DNA from: Rapana venosa
Taxonomy: Eukaryota; Mollusca; Gastropoda; Neogastropoda; Muricidae
Assembly: GCA_028751875.1 (NCBI GenBank)
Contig: CM054153.1
Span: forward strand, 7,827,150-7,891,149
Direction of reading: 5' to 3'
Length of the DNA stretch: 64,000 bases
Shown here: positions 44,991 through 56,500 of the stretch, piece after piece
Numbering within the stretch: position 1 is the stretch's first letter
Layout: each line of letters starts with the position of its first letter
The notes under the pieces: generated by a model
Told to the model about the DNA's origin: nothing
Databases searched by the model: none
What the model saw: only the letters and a program-made list of their open reading frames with translations
Translations under genes and position numbers: made by a program

Positions 44991-45566
44991 TATTACAAGC
45001 GTGTGAATTAAAAAGATGCGCAAGCTCAGAAGAATATAATGCGTGATTGTTATGTTTTCTGAAATTCTTTTTGTATAAATTCACTTTTTCAGATTTAATA
45101 TTCTTTTATTATAGAGTATTGCAATACACAAAATATTGGGTCAACATGGAAGAAAAGTAGACCAACACAATTATTTTTCATTGCCAAACAAAAATTCACT
45201 GTGTGGTTTTCGGCGTGTCAGCACTCTGCCCTGTCATAGCATCTATGTATGAAAGACTTTTTGTTCTTGTTATGTGTAGGGAGTTGCCAGTCACTGAGTT
45301 GCAGTGTTTTTAATGTTGATTGGTTATTCTCTGAATAGGTGATATTCATTTTTTAAATTTTGATTTTGGATTTCAATATAGAGAAGAGTTCTGAGTGTTT
45401 TAGCACAATTAATTGAAAAAGCTATTACAGATTTTCTTTAAAGTGGCGCGAAAGACACGTTATTCTCATTTGCAAGGGAGATAAATCACCCCATTCACGC
45501 GGTAGGGCCAAGTTATGTTTTGCTCGTTATGGTGCATATTGATTGAATGTTTGGTTGTTTACGCAG

Positions 45567-45678
45567 TGCGGATCGGAGGCAGCTACGATCCTACCATCAA
45601 GCAGGGCATCGTGCAGTTCTACAACAACGGCACCTGGTACAACCTCTGTGACACTGGCTTCGATGATGTCACCGCCAA
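45567..45678 (+). CDS. SRCR domain D15, first exon
   Basis: Reads (V)RIGGSYDPTIKQG, IVQFYNNGTWYNLC and DTGFDDVTAK. It has one cysteine and an N-G-T sequon. The acceptor is tacgcag at 45566. The donor gtaagt at 45679 lies three codons before the second conserved cysteine, in phase 2. The split Lys (aa + a) joins the exon at 46385. Confidence 0.93.
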
Positions 45679-46049
45679 GTAAGTCGTCAAAGGTTTTTTC
45701 TCCACCAGCCACCTGTTTCTTTTTTTCATAAATTTTCTGCAGTCTTGTGAAGAGTGCAATAACAATAAGAAAAAGAACAAAACAAGAAGAAGCCAATCCA
45801 GTCGTGTTGTTTATAGGCCTGCCAACCACAGAGGCCATATCGGGGTTGTCACCTCGTCAAATTTGAAATCTCAACGAAAACTGTACATCTAGATAAACGG
45901 GGTTTAAATCCAACTCTACTGTCGTTCCTAGTGTCCAAGCCCTGGTCCACCATAAAGGTCAACCGAGGAAGGTCAGCGCATTATGGGGGAAACTGCACAA
46001 ACAACACACAAAATGCGATGAAGAGGAGGAAAGGCAGATATTATCTGCT

Positions 46050-46118
46050 GTGGGGACTGGATGTATTGAAGAAGCACATGAGTACCTATCTATTATCCTC
46101 GAAATGAGGAATTTTGCT
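46050..46118 (+). repeat. SINE family B tail fragment
   Basis: Contains gaagcacatgagtacctatc and tattatcctcgaaatgagg. The stretch 45679-46049 is otherwise unrecognised. Confidence 0.5.
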
Positions 46119-46134
46119 TATGCCTCGTCTTGCC

Positions 46135-46221
46135 CAGCTTTCCCTTCCCTCCTTCCCTCCTCTCGCTCTCCCGCTGTCTCTCTCCCTCTCTGTCTGTCTG
46201 TCTGTCTGTCTGTCTGTGTGT

Positions 46222-46268
<47 letters not shown>

Positions 46269-46352
46269 TCTCTCTCTCTCTCTCTCTCTCTCTCCCTCCC
46301 TCCCTCTCTCTCTCTCCCTCCCTCCCTCCCTCCATCCCTCCCTCCCTCTCTA
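46135..46352. repeat. (CT)n, CTGT and CCCT tract before D15
   Basis: About 220 bp of CT-based simple repeat ending about 30 bp before the acceptor. Confidence 0.93.
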
Positions 46353-46384
46353 TCATCCCTTTCGTCCTTTTTCTCGGTCCACAG

Positions 46385-46614
46385 ACGCGTGTGTCAGGAC
46401 CTGGAGTTCGTGGACGGGAGAGCGGTGTGTTGTTCGGCGTACGGGTCCACGTCGTATTTCGTGCTGGGCTACCAGACCCACCTCAACTACACCATGCATT
46501 GCCAGGGCCAGGAGCGCTCATCCAGACAGTGCATCCACAAAGACAACAACTGTGCCTCACAGAACTACGCCTCTGTCGTCTGCTTCGGCCCCAACGACTA
46601 CGTCGATGAAAGCA
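46385..46614 (+). CDS. SRCR domain D15, second exon (Cys-Cys type)
   Basis: Reads (K)RVCQDLEFVDGRAVCC, SAYGSTSYFV, NYTMHCQGQERSSRQC, NNCASQNYASVVC and FGPNDYVDES. It has seven cysteines, with the CC pair, giving eight for the domain, and an N-Y-T sequon. FVDGRAVCC is nearly identical to FVDGRALCC in D2. The acceptor is gtccacag at 46384 and the donor gtgagt at 46615, in phase 1. Confidence 0.94.
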
Positions 46615-46714
46615 GTGAGTTTGACCGGTGTGGGGCTGGGGGCGGTGGGTGGGGTTGTGTTGTGTGTGAGGCGGTGGTGTGGTTGTGGGGGTGGGGGGGG
46701 GGGGGGGGGTTCGT

Positions 46715-46810
46715 CCCTCGGCTAGAGCTCCGAGGTTGACCAATGGTGAAATGGTACGTATGCAACACCATTATGGTAGCCCCATTCCGACGTCGGAGAT
46801 TATGTTTAAA
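46715..46810 (+). repeat. Repeat F copy
   Basis: Contains gctagagctccgaggttgac, caatggtgaaatgg and ggtagccccattccgac. It follows a run of about 18 Gs at 46692-46709 with one break. Confidence 0.65.
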
Positions 46811-46839
46811 TGCGAGACAGTGAGCATGCGGGCTTTTTT

Positions 46840-47072
46840 TTTCTTTTTTTAAAAATTTTGTCATCCGTTCTTGCCAGCACGCAGTGGCCTAATCTTTCGA
46901 AAGGCAGAACGGGTTTTAATGTGTGCACAAGTAGTTCGTCATGCGTTCGTAGGGACCTTGGTTTATACTTTCCTCTGACAGACTTTCAGGGAGTGGAGTC
47001 GGTACTGATGTTGACTCCAGGGGGAAATCCCCTCCAACGGATTTCTCGGTGGTTCAAACCTGTTTGTTGTTG
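46840..47072 (-). repeat. SINE family B, minus strand
   Basis: Contains gtcatccgttcttgcc, agtggcctaatctttcg, accttggtttatac and gactccagggggaaatcc, aligning in reverse along most of the 42306 copy. The B-box region is at about 47052. Confidence 0.75.
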
Positions 47073-47184
47073 AATGTTGAAGTCTGTTTTGACACCAGTG
47101 ACTAAGTCGGTGAAAGCAGGTTTGGCATTGTTTTTTTCTTTTGTGAAATGTCAGACGTGTTGACTGTCTAAAGATGGGGTCTTT

Positions 47185-47295
47185 TTTGTTGTTATTCTTG
47201 TTGTCGTTGTTGTTAGGCCATGCCCAGCTTAACATCTTGGGGGTCACCCAGATTATGCACTTTGTCTTGCTCATCATACCTGGGAATCACTGTGA
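47185..47295 (+). repeat. Repeat E copy
   Basis: (GTT)n, then ggccatgcccagcttaac, gggggtcacccagattatgc and acctgggaatcac. Confidence 0.7.
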
Positions 47296-47354
47296 GACTG
47301 TGAGTTCATACTATACTGTATGAGAAGTTTGCCTGTGTACCTGTTTTCAAATAT

Positions 47355-47372
47355 ATATATATATGTGTGTGC

Positions 47373-47419
<47 letters not shown>

Positions 47420-47445
47420 TGTGTTGTGTGTGTGTGTGGGTGTGT

Positions 47446-47490
<45 letters not shown>

Positions 47491-47505
47491 TGTGTGTGTG
47501 TATAG
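47355..47505. repeat. (AT)n/(GT)n microsatellite
   Basis: A short AT run then GT repeats with GTAT interruptions, ending about 37 bp before the D16 acceptor. Confidence 0.94.
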
Positions 47506-47542
47506 ACATATTCTAACTTGCCTTGTGTGTGTTTGTGTCCAG

Positions 47543-47872
47543 CATACACATTCGATTTCCTGGACCCCAGCAAAAAGAGCGGCGTGGTGGCGGTGACTCA
47601 CATGAACATCACAGGTCGGGTGTGCAACACTGACTGGGATGACACTGATGCCCGCGTTCTGTGCAAAACCAAGGGTCACCTGGACGGCTTAGCCTTCCAC
47701 TACTCCCAGTACAACTATGCTTCCTTCAGGAGTCGGGGTCCATTCTGGGTCAGCAGCTTCAACTGCACGGGCAACGAAACCACCCTGAACCAGTGCCCCT
47801 ACCAGGATCGCCTGCACCTCGGCAACTGCAGCAAAGCTGACCTGGCCGGTGCTGTCTGCTTCAATGATAGTG
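47543..47872 (+). CDS. SRCR domain D16, single exon
   Basis: Reads (T)YTFDFLDPSKKSGV, VAVTHMNITGRVC, DWDDTDARVLCKTKGH, LDGLAFHYSQYN, SSFNCTGNETTLNQC, GNCSKADLAGAVC and FND. It has six cysteines and four sequons (N-I-T, N-C-T, N-E-T, N-C-S). The acceptor is gtgtccag at 47542 and the donor gtcagt at 47873. Both borders are phase 1. This is the last clean exon: quality collapses about 120 bp later. Confidence 0.95.
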
Positions 47873-48004
47873 GTCAGTTTGCTTACTGTCTTTGCCTCCA
47901 TCTGTCTGCTTGCTTGTGTCCGTGTCTGTCTGCCTGGTGGATTGATAGATTGATAAGTGGGGTTGTTTTTTTTAAAACTTGCTGTTGTCTTTAGTTTATT
48001 TCGT

Positions 48005-48472
48005 TCCAAAAAAAAGGGAAGTTCCCCCCCGGGGGAAAAGGTTTTTGGGGGGTTTTTTTTTTAAAACCTTTTTTTTTGGTTTTTTTTAAAACCCCCCTTT
48101 TCCCCCCCCAAAAACCCCCCCAAACCCCCCCCCAAAAAAAAAAAAAAAAACCCCCAAAACCCCCCCCCCCAAAAAAAAAATTTAACCCAAAACCCCCCAA
48201 AAAAAACCCCCCCCCCCCAAAACCCCCCCCCCCCCCCCCAAAAACCCCAACCCCCCCCCCCCAAACCAAAATTTTCCAACGGGCCAAAAAAAAAAATTTT
48301 GGCAAAGAAAACCCCCCCCTTTTGTCCCCCAAAGGGGGGGAAAGGGGGGAAAAAAGGGGGTTGGGGGGGGGGGGGTTTTTTTTGGGGGGGGGTTTTTTGG
48401 GGTCCCTTTTTTGGGGGGGTTTTTGGGGGGGGGGTTTTTTTTTTTTTTTTTTTTTTTTTTTGGGGGGGGGGG

Positions 48473-48503
<31 letters not shown>

Positions 48504-48748
48504 GGGTTTTTTCCGGTTTTTTTTTTTTTTTTTTTGGGGCCCCTTTTTTTTTAACCTTTTTTTGGAATTTTTTTTTTCCCCGGCCCCAAATTTTTTTTAA
48601 AAATTTTTTAAAAAACCGGGCCCCCCCCTTGGGGGGGGGGGTTTTTTTGGGTTTTGGCCCAAAAAAAAAAATTTCCCGGGCCGGGGGGTTTTTTTTTTTG
48701 GGGGAAAAAAAACCCCCCCCCAAAAAAAACCCCCGGGGGGGAAAAAAA

Positions 48749-48779
<31 letters not shown>

Positions 48780-48835
48780 TTTTTTTTTGGTTTTTTTTTG
48801 GGGGGGGTGGGGGTGGGGGTGGGGGCTTGCTACAC
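48005..48835. other. Extreme homopolymer-run sequence
   Basis: Nearly pure runs of one base (ccccc, aaaaa, ggggg, ttttt) with almost no ordinary words. No gene or known repeat fits. The Lys/Pro/Phe/Gly frames of 100-220 codons on both strands are meaningless. I take it to be the worst part of noisy zone C rather than real sequence. Confidence 0.8.
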
Positions 48836-48865
48836 GCAAAAAAAAAACATTTTTCGGGTACCCAG

Positions 48866-49219
48866 CCCGCCTGCTAAGGACGTCCCCAAAAAGAACGGGG
48901 GTGGGGTGGAGAGGCGGTGGGGGGAAAGTGGGGGGAAACGGTGGGGAAAGGAAATACGGGGATGACAGAGACCCCCAAGTCTTCTGCGGGACCGGGGTAT
49001 TTCAGACGGCTCTCCTTTCCCGAACCCACCTTGGGCACCGGGGGATCGGGCCCCCCATGTGGCTGAGCTATCTGGGGTGAAAGGGGAAACGGAAAGCACG
49101 CGCACAAGTGCCCCCACGGGGTTTCCCCAAAAGGACCCCCCGGGTTTGGGTGATGGCTACTACAAAACGGCTTTTCCAGTCAGGGCCAAAACGACCCCAT
49201 GCCCCCTGGGTGGAAAAAA
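48866..49219 (+). pseudogene. SRCR domain D17, corrupted
   Basis: Fragments in different frames follow SRCR order: KKNGGGVE, then GDDRDPQVFC, then FQTALL, then PPMWLSYLG. The sequence then resembles CKGNxSTLAQC with its cysteine codon changed to a stop, followed by PPRG. A gtaagt donor is at 49220. I judge it a real exon under bad sequence, not necessarily a pseudogene. Borders are approximate. Confidence 0.5.
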
Positions 49220-49429
49220 GTAAGTGAGGGAATCTGTGTCCCTGGCCCTCGGGGTTTTGACCTTGCGAGTTAAAATCGTGAAGTTCTGGGGGATAGTGCT
49301 GTGTTTTTATTTTTCCCTAACTGTCATTCTTTTCCTCTCTCTCCCCTATCTCTCTTTTTTTTTTTATTGGTTTCGGTCCCCCTTTTCCTGTGGGGTCGGT
49401 CTGTAGTCTTTTTTCTCTGTCTGCCCTGT

Positions 49430-50165
49430 CTGTCTGCCTGTCTTTTTCTGTCCCCTCTCCCCCTCTCTCCTCTCTCTTTTCTCTCTCTCTCCCCTCTTCC
49501 CCCTCTCCCCTCTCTCCCCTCTCTCTCTCTCTCTCTCCCCTCCCCCCTCCCTCCCCAAAAGGCTTACATCACTCCCCCTGCCATTTAATGGCACAGTTTC
49601 CCAGAAAATCCCTTTGGGCATTTGATTACCTAGACAATATAAAAAATTTGGGAAAACTGTTTTTTCTTCTATTTCTTTTTCTTCTTGTTTTTCTTTTCTT
49701 CTTTTTCTTTTTCGTCTTCTTCTTCTTCTTCGCAATTCTTCTTCGTTTCTTCTTCTTCGAAATTCTTTTTTCTTCCCCTTTTCCTCCTCCCCCTTTCCTC
49801 CTTTTTTCCTCCTCCTCCCCTTTCTTTTTTCTTTTTCCCTTCTTCTTCTTTTCTCCCCTTTCCTCCTCCTCCCCCTTTCTCCTTTTTCTCCCCCTTTCCT
49901 CCTTTTTCCTTTCCTCCCCCCCTTCCTCCTCCTTTTTTTCTTCTTCTTCTTCTTCTTTTTTTCTTCTTCTTCTTCTTCTTCTTCTTCTTCTTCTTTTTCT
50001 TCCCCCTCCCCCTCCTCCTCTCTTCTTTTTTCTTCTTTTTTTCTTTTTCCCCTTCTTCTTTTTTTTCTTCTTTTCTTTCTTCTACTCCCCTCCCCCTTTC
50101 TCCTTCTTCCCCTTTCCTCCTCCTCCTCCCCCCTCCCCCTCCCCCCCCTCCTCCTTCTTTTTCCT
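49430..50165. repeat. CT/CTT polypyrimidine tract
   Basis: CT and CCCT repeats to 49552, then about 500 bp of TTC/TTCC-rich sequence from 49660. It precedes D18 as the 16245-16895 tract precedes D7. Confidence 0.85.
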
Positions 50166-50215
50166 TTTCTGCTTTTCCTGAACTTGAAATTGTCGATCGG
50201 TACCTGGGGAAACAG

Positions 50216-50525
50216 TGAAGCTGACGGGGGTTAGGGGGGACGCCCAGGGGAGCGGTGATGGTGTCCGCAACGACAAGGGGAAACCTGATCGCGACAGTGG
50301 CCTGGCCCACCCCGCTCCCCCGGGTGGTCGGGCCGGCAGATGGGCTATCCTCACGGCACTTTTGTGCAGGGCGGGCCTTCGGGAAAGTAAAGGGACCCCA
50401 AAGATAAACCAAAAGCCCCGGCGCCCACTCCCAAAGGAACAGAGGTAGATTTCAGCAATGCCAGCGGGGACATCAAAACCGTTTGCAGCTCGCAAAAGTT
50501 GCCTCTTTTGGGGGGCAGAAAACCA
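50216..50525 (+). pseudogene. SRCR domain D18, corrupted
   Basis: The start (V)KLTGVRGDAQGSGDGV is in the expected phase 1 after aaacag. It is followed in other frames by QMGYPHGTFVQGGPSGK, KGTEVDFS, and CQRGHQNRLQLAKVAS, the usual end of the domain. The conserved cysteines before QMGY and after KVAS are lost to base changes. Likely a single-exon domain. Borders are approximate. Confidence 0.55.
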
Positions 50526-50529
50526 CCCC

Positions 50530-53500
50530 ATCCATGAAGGGGAAGGATTTGGGTTGACTTTGGGTTTTTTTTTGCCCCTTTTTTTCATGAGTTGTTTTTT
50601 TGAATGGGAAAATTTTTATTTCTATATCATGCATTTGGGGATAAAAAAATGTGTTTTTTTTTAAATGCTTTTTGTAGGGAAAATGAACCCTTTTTTTTAT
50701 GGAAGCATCAAAAATCGAAAAATTTGAGGGAGTGTAGGGGGATAAGAAACATTTTGGGTAAGCTTCTTTCCTTTTTTTTAAAACGAAGTGCAAAAGCACC
50801 CCACACACACAAAACACACACAAAAATTTTTTAATATATATATTATATAAAATTATATATATATATATTATATATATTTAAACAACATACAACACATACA
50901 CACACTCAAAACACTCACTCACCTCACACAAAAACACACACAAAAACACACACACACACACACACACCCCACACACACACACACACACACAACACTTCCA
51001 TGTTACTGTGGGGGTTTTCAAAATAAAAAAGTTGACCTTTTAGAAAAAAAAGGGGGCCAAAAAATTTAAATAGACGGGCAAAATTAAAAAACTCCATTTT
51101 CACTACCAAAAGTTATCAAATCGTGCAAAAAGCACAGCAAAAGTTATTCCCAGTGTGAAAAAGAGAAAAGGTTGTTTTAAATGTTATAAAAGAGATGGAA
51201 AAATTTTTCAGCTTTTTTTTAAAATAAAAAAACCGAATTTTTTTTCAGGGCAAAACAAATTTTTTTCTCTGGTTGTAGAGGGGAATTTGAACTTTTTTTA
51301 AGAAAAAATTTTTTTTGAACAGTTTCATGCATATTTTGGCCATGGGAAAAATTTTTTTGATGATATATTGAAATCAGAATGCAAAAAATTTACTCCCTGT
51401 TTCTACCTAAAGCATGTCATCAGCTAATTCATTTATCTTTTACTGAATCTGTTTTTTTTCGAATCATTTTTGCAAAAGCCCAAATTTGGGTTCATTGTTA
51501 TGATTTTTTATGGACTTTAAAGACATTACCCTTTTCTGCTTTTTGATTTTCTCTCGTTGGGTAGGGTTTTACAAAAATTTTTTTATTGTTCATTTCTTTT
51601 AGATTTCTTTTAAAAATTGGGATTTTTTGTTTTTTTATGTACTAAATAATTTTTTGTATTTCCCTTTTCTTACACTCGGGTGTATTTTTGTTGATACATT
51701 AACCCCCAACCCCTCCCAAAAATTCCTACCCCCCCCCCTCCCCCTTTTTTGGGTTTTTAAATGTGTCTAATATCACTTTTTTGTAAAAGAGACGAAAATT
51801 AAAACCCGAACACACAAAACACACCCCACGCGCACACGAAACACGCACAAAAACACCCCCGGAAACACGCAAAACACACACGCAAAACCACCCCAACACA
51901 CCCCACACACACACACCCCCTTTTTGGGACTTAATTGGAAAAACAATAAAGCAGGCGTTTAAGAGCAGTGCTACGCAAAACATTTTAAATCAATAGTTGC
52001 TGTCTGGGGCGTTCAAACGAAAAGCCCTTTCCCCTTCCCTTTAAACAGATTTTTGGAAAACGCTTTTTAAAGCAGTCTATTTTACTCTTGTTTGTGTGTG
52101 TGTGTGGTGGGGGGTGTGTGTTTTGGGGGTAATAATAAGCCCTTAAATTTTAACTTTTTCCACTTAAATTGTAAAAGCCCAAACCCTAAAATAGGAGCCG
52201 AACACAGAGCGAGCGAGGGGCGAGCGAGCGAGAGAGAGAGAGAGGAAAAGGGGGGGGAGGGGGGGGGAGAGAGAGGGGGGGGGGGGAGAGATCTATTTTT
52301 TGGAAAGTGAAATTTGGTTTTGGTGTGTGCCCCTGCATGCATGCTTTTGGTGCGTGCTCATGGGGTTTTACAAAATAATAATAACCAACATAAAAATAAT
52401 AGTTAACATGAAAAAAAAGGGAACATAAATTTTAAAAAATAATAATAAAAAAAAAAAAAATTAAAAAAAAAATTGGGAAAGTAAAAAAAAAACAAACCAA
52501 CAAATCCCCTATAGGATTTAAACCAATAAACCTTTGGCAATTAAATTTTTTTAATTTTAAACATTTTCAAAACTTTTTAAATTTAAATTTTCCTCAAAAA
52601 AAGGGCGGGAGGGGAGTATTTTAAAATTTCTCCCCAATTCAAGTATGACAGGGGGTATTTAAAAAATATTCACCCCCTAAACTTTTAACATCCTTGTAAA
52701 ATTTGGCCCTTTAATGCTTTTTGTCTTACCCTGAAAAAAAGGGTTTGGGAGTTTTTTTTCCCTTTTACAGCTTTTGTATGAATCTCAAAGGATCAAGAAT
52801 TCAACTCTCTATTACTATTTTGGGATTTGAATTTGAAAAGGTTTATTTTGCTAATCTTTTTTTTAAAAATTTTTTTTTTAAGGATGCTTCTTTAAAAACC
52901 CCGATACCCCCTCTGAAATGGATGGGAGGGACATCAATTCTAAAAGCCCTTTTCATTACGTCACCTTTTTTTTCGCAGCCCGTTTTAAACCCACTCTTAG
53001 AAAAAAACCCTAAAAGTAAAGGGGTTACCAGAAAAAGGAAAACCATGGATTCCTTTAAACGCAGAAGATTTATAAAATTTTTTAACTTTTTGTATAAGTT
53101 TAGTAGGTTGCTTATAATTTTAGCAAAAAGGGGCTATAGTACTGTTTTTTAAATCCACACAAAGTAAAAAAATGAAAGAAAGGTATGGATGATCTAAAAT
53201 GAAATTCAAAGCCATGAAAATAACGACAGTTCGTGTAAAAATGACGTTTTTTTCCCCAACAGGATATGATTTTTCCTTTTTTTAGTCTGGTATGACAAAT
53301 GCTGAACCGGGCTGATGTTTGTCTAAAATAAAGGCCATCTGTAAAATTTTAAGAAAAAGACAGTAATTATGTTGTATATGAAAAAGGGAACATTAACCCC
53401 AAATTTTTTTTGGATTCCATTTTTTTTTATTTTGATATAATAAAACATCAAATTGATTGTTTCTTTTTCCCAAGGGCCCAAACGGAATTCCCCTTTTGGG
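50530..53500. other. Noisy zone C, stretch without gene
   Basis: Run-rich A/T sequence. Simple repeats are visible: (AT)n at 50834-50880, (CA)n at 50884-50992 and 51810-51920, and GA/G at 52205-52290. No exon or transposon protein is readable. Confidence 0.6.
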
Positions 53501-56500
53501 GGTTTTTAAACATTTTTTTAAAATTTCAGAACGCCCATAAAATCGATGTTTTATGTACTTATTGTCATCAAGATTTTGTTTGGGGCTTTTTTGGGGAAAA
53601 AATCAGTTTCAGACCTCTTTTTTATTTTTTTCTAAAAGAAAATTTTTTCCCGATGTAAAAACTTCTCAGAATATTTTGGCACATACAATTTTTGTGGGTA
53701 TTCATAAGGGGTTGCTTTCCCAATTTTTTATATTTTATAAAGTGCAAAAGGCATAAATGGAACCCCTAGACGAGCCCAAAGCCTTACAGTCAAAATTTTG
53801 AAGCTTCTTTAGTAAATACTTAGGTGCGCAAAAAAAGCCCTTCTTGTCCATAAAATAATTTAAAATTAAAGAAAGTAGATAAAATTTTTAAAATTTAAAA
53901 TGTCTTGCCCCCAATACTGTTTCGTAAAAATTTTTTTAAGCAGATTAAAAACCAAATTTTTTCTTCCTTTTTTTTAAGAAATTTCAATATGGGAAATTCC
54001 AAGTAATTTTGAGGAAAAAAAAACCATAAAAAATTTTTTTAAGTGTTTTATTCCTATCTAAATTTTCAATTTTGAAAAAGGCAATTTTTCTGGATTACCA
54101 CCATTGTTAAAAAGCATCATAGGGCTTTTTTTCTGTAGATAATTTTGGGCCCAAATTTTTAAATTTATGTACTTTTTAAATTATAAAAAGTTTCTTTTTG
54201 GTATAGTTTTTTAATATATTTTAAAAGCCCCTTTTTGGTGTGTTTTTTTTTCAGGGTTAACATTCTTTCCACATGCATATGTCGTCTGAAATTGTCTAAG
54301 AAAAACGTTAGAGACAAATTTTCTAGGAAGATCAGGTAACGGGAAATATTAAAGAAAACCCGGTGCAAATAACGGACCCTTGGGGTAAGCCCATTTTAAG
54401 TTTTCTTGGTTTTGATTAGTTTTTTTTCCCACCTTTATTTGGAATAAAATCTATTTTTAAAGGGAACCTCTTGATGTAATAAAAATTTTTTTACCAAAAA
54501 GGGCCCAAAAATTGTCTTCAACTTATTTTAATAATTTTGGGCATGCCGGGACTTGATCATGGGGCTTTATTTATGTCAAAAAACGTTGAAAGGGCCCTTT
54601 TTTTCAAACGTGAAAATTTGGGTTGTTTTACATGGTTTGGGAAAAGTTTGACTAAATTATAAATAGAAAAACTACCTCGCTGAAACCCCTTTTTGGTTGT
54701 TTTGCAAAAATGTTATTTTTTCTGGAAATAGTTAAAAACCCTTGAAAGAAACCTCTCCAGGGTTTTCCCAGATGGGGCAATGCAAGGGGCCCTGAAAACT
54801 GCTTTTTTGGGTTTTGGTTTTCCTTGCTTGTGGTTGGTACCACAAAAGACTTTTTCCACTGTACGGGGAATGACCCCCCTGGACCCAGCATTACAAAAAT
54901 TATAAAGTATTTTTAATGAAATTTTCGGGTTAAGTTTTTTTATCATACTTTGGGAAATTGAAATCAGCCCCAAACGGATGTTTTTTACGGGAAAGTGACA
55001 AAATAGAAATCTCTTACTTCCTGGAGGGGTAATTGAGCAATGATATAAAAGTGTTTTTTCGGGGCCCCGGGGTCAAAATATCATTTTTAAATTTTCTTCA
55101 CTTCTAAAGGGTTTGCGTTTAGCCGATAACCCCTTTTAAACGCATGGTACTGAAAACATCGTGGCAAATGCCTCACCTTTTTCCTGCACTAGATGGAAAC
55201 TCTTTTTTTTTTCTAGAATAATTGGACAAAAGGCAATGAATACCTTTTGTCATTTCATTAAATTTTGTCCAAATTTTCTGAATGCTTTATGTTTTTGAAA
55301 TTTCCTTCTGCAAAAAGAAAACCAATACTGTTTTTAGCTTGTGCTATGACCATGTTACAGTAGTTTTTTGGCCTTTTTTGTTAAACTTTGGTTAAAAAGG
55401 GCCGATTATTTTTGAAAAAAGTTTTATTTTTTAAAATGTTTTTTATGTACGGGTTTCCTCACGGGCTTTGTCCCGACTTTCCAAAATGTTTAAATAGATT
55501 TTTTTTTTAATGACTTGGGAATAGACTTTTTGGGCCCAGCTTGCAGTATTTTATTTTGTTAGTCAGAATACATTTGATCTATGCATTGGGTCTAGGCACT
55601 CTGTATATAAAAAAGCAAGAATATTTTTAAAAACCCTTTCCCCGTCAGCACGCTTATAATTATTTTTTGGGTACTTTGGCCCTTTGAAAAATATAACATT
55701 GGCAAAATTGGGTTTATTAAAAGGGTTTAAAAGGGATGGGAAAAGGGAAATCACTTCCAAAGAGTATCTTTAGGGGTTTTGACCAATCACAACAGGAACA
55801 AGTAACGGTACACTAAATTAAAATCTTTTTGTTTGACGCCCCTGTGATTTGGAAAACAGGAATTCTTGTGACGCTGCCGTCTTTCAATAAACAAAAGACA
55901 AAAAATCAACCACTTTTTCTACAACCTGTTGCTGGTAACTGAAATGCAATTTTTTACCCCAAAATGGGGGCATGGCATTAAAAATCTCCCCCCAATAACC
56001 CCATTTTTCTTTAAATCGGAGAGTTTAAAGGACCCAAAACTGTGTTTGGTTTGTTAGGTTTTTTTTGGTAAAAATAAAAAAAAACCAATTTTTAATTTTT
56101 CCCTTCATTAAATTTTGACACGTGCTGCACATAAATGTAGATTTTGGGATGTTCCGGGTATTGGTGAAGATTTAAACACGTATTCTTTTCCTTCCCTTTT
56201 AAGGGAAATAGCTGCATTTATCTTTGTAGACCCCTATTTTCGAGTATGGGGTTAATGTACCCGGTAATCGGGGGCAATTTTTTTTTTGTTCACATTTAGA
56301 GATTGAAAACAAGGGTTGGAAATATTTTTTGAAAGGTGGTGGATCAAAAAACCCCGGGTTTGGGGAAAATAGATTTTCCTTCCACTGATTTTTAAAACCC
56401 AAGCCGGGCTTTTTTTTCGGCCCATTTTTTAAAAGTAGGAAATTGGAAAATTTTTCTTAGAAAAAACAACATTTTAAAAAACAAGAAAAAGCATTTAATG

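Noticed and set aside
48061..48877. Lys/Pro/Phe/Gly frames of up to 220 codons on both strands
   Set aside because: They arise from homopolymer runs in the worst part of the noisy zone.
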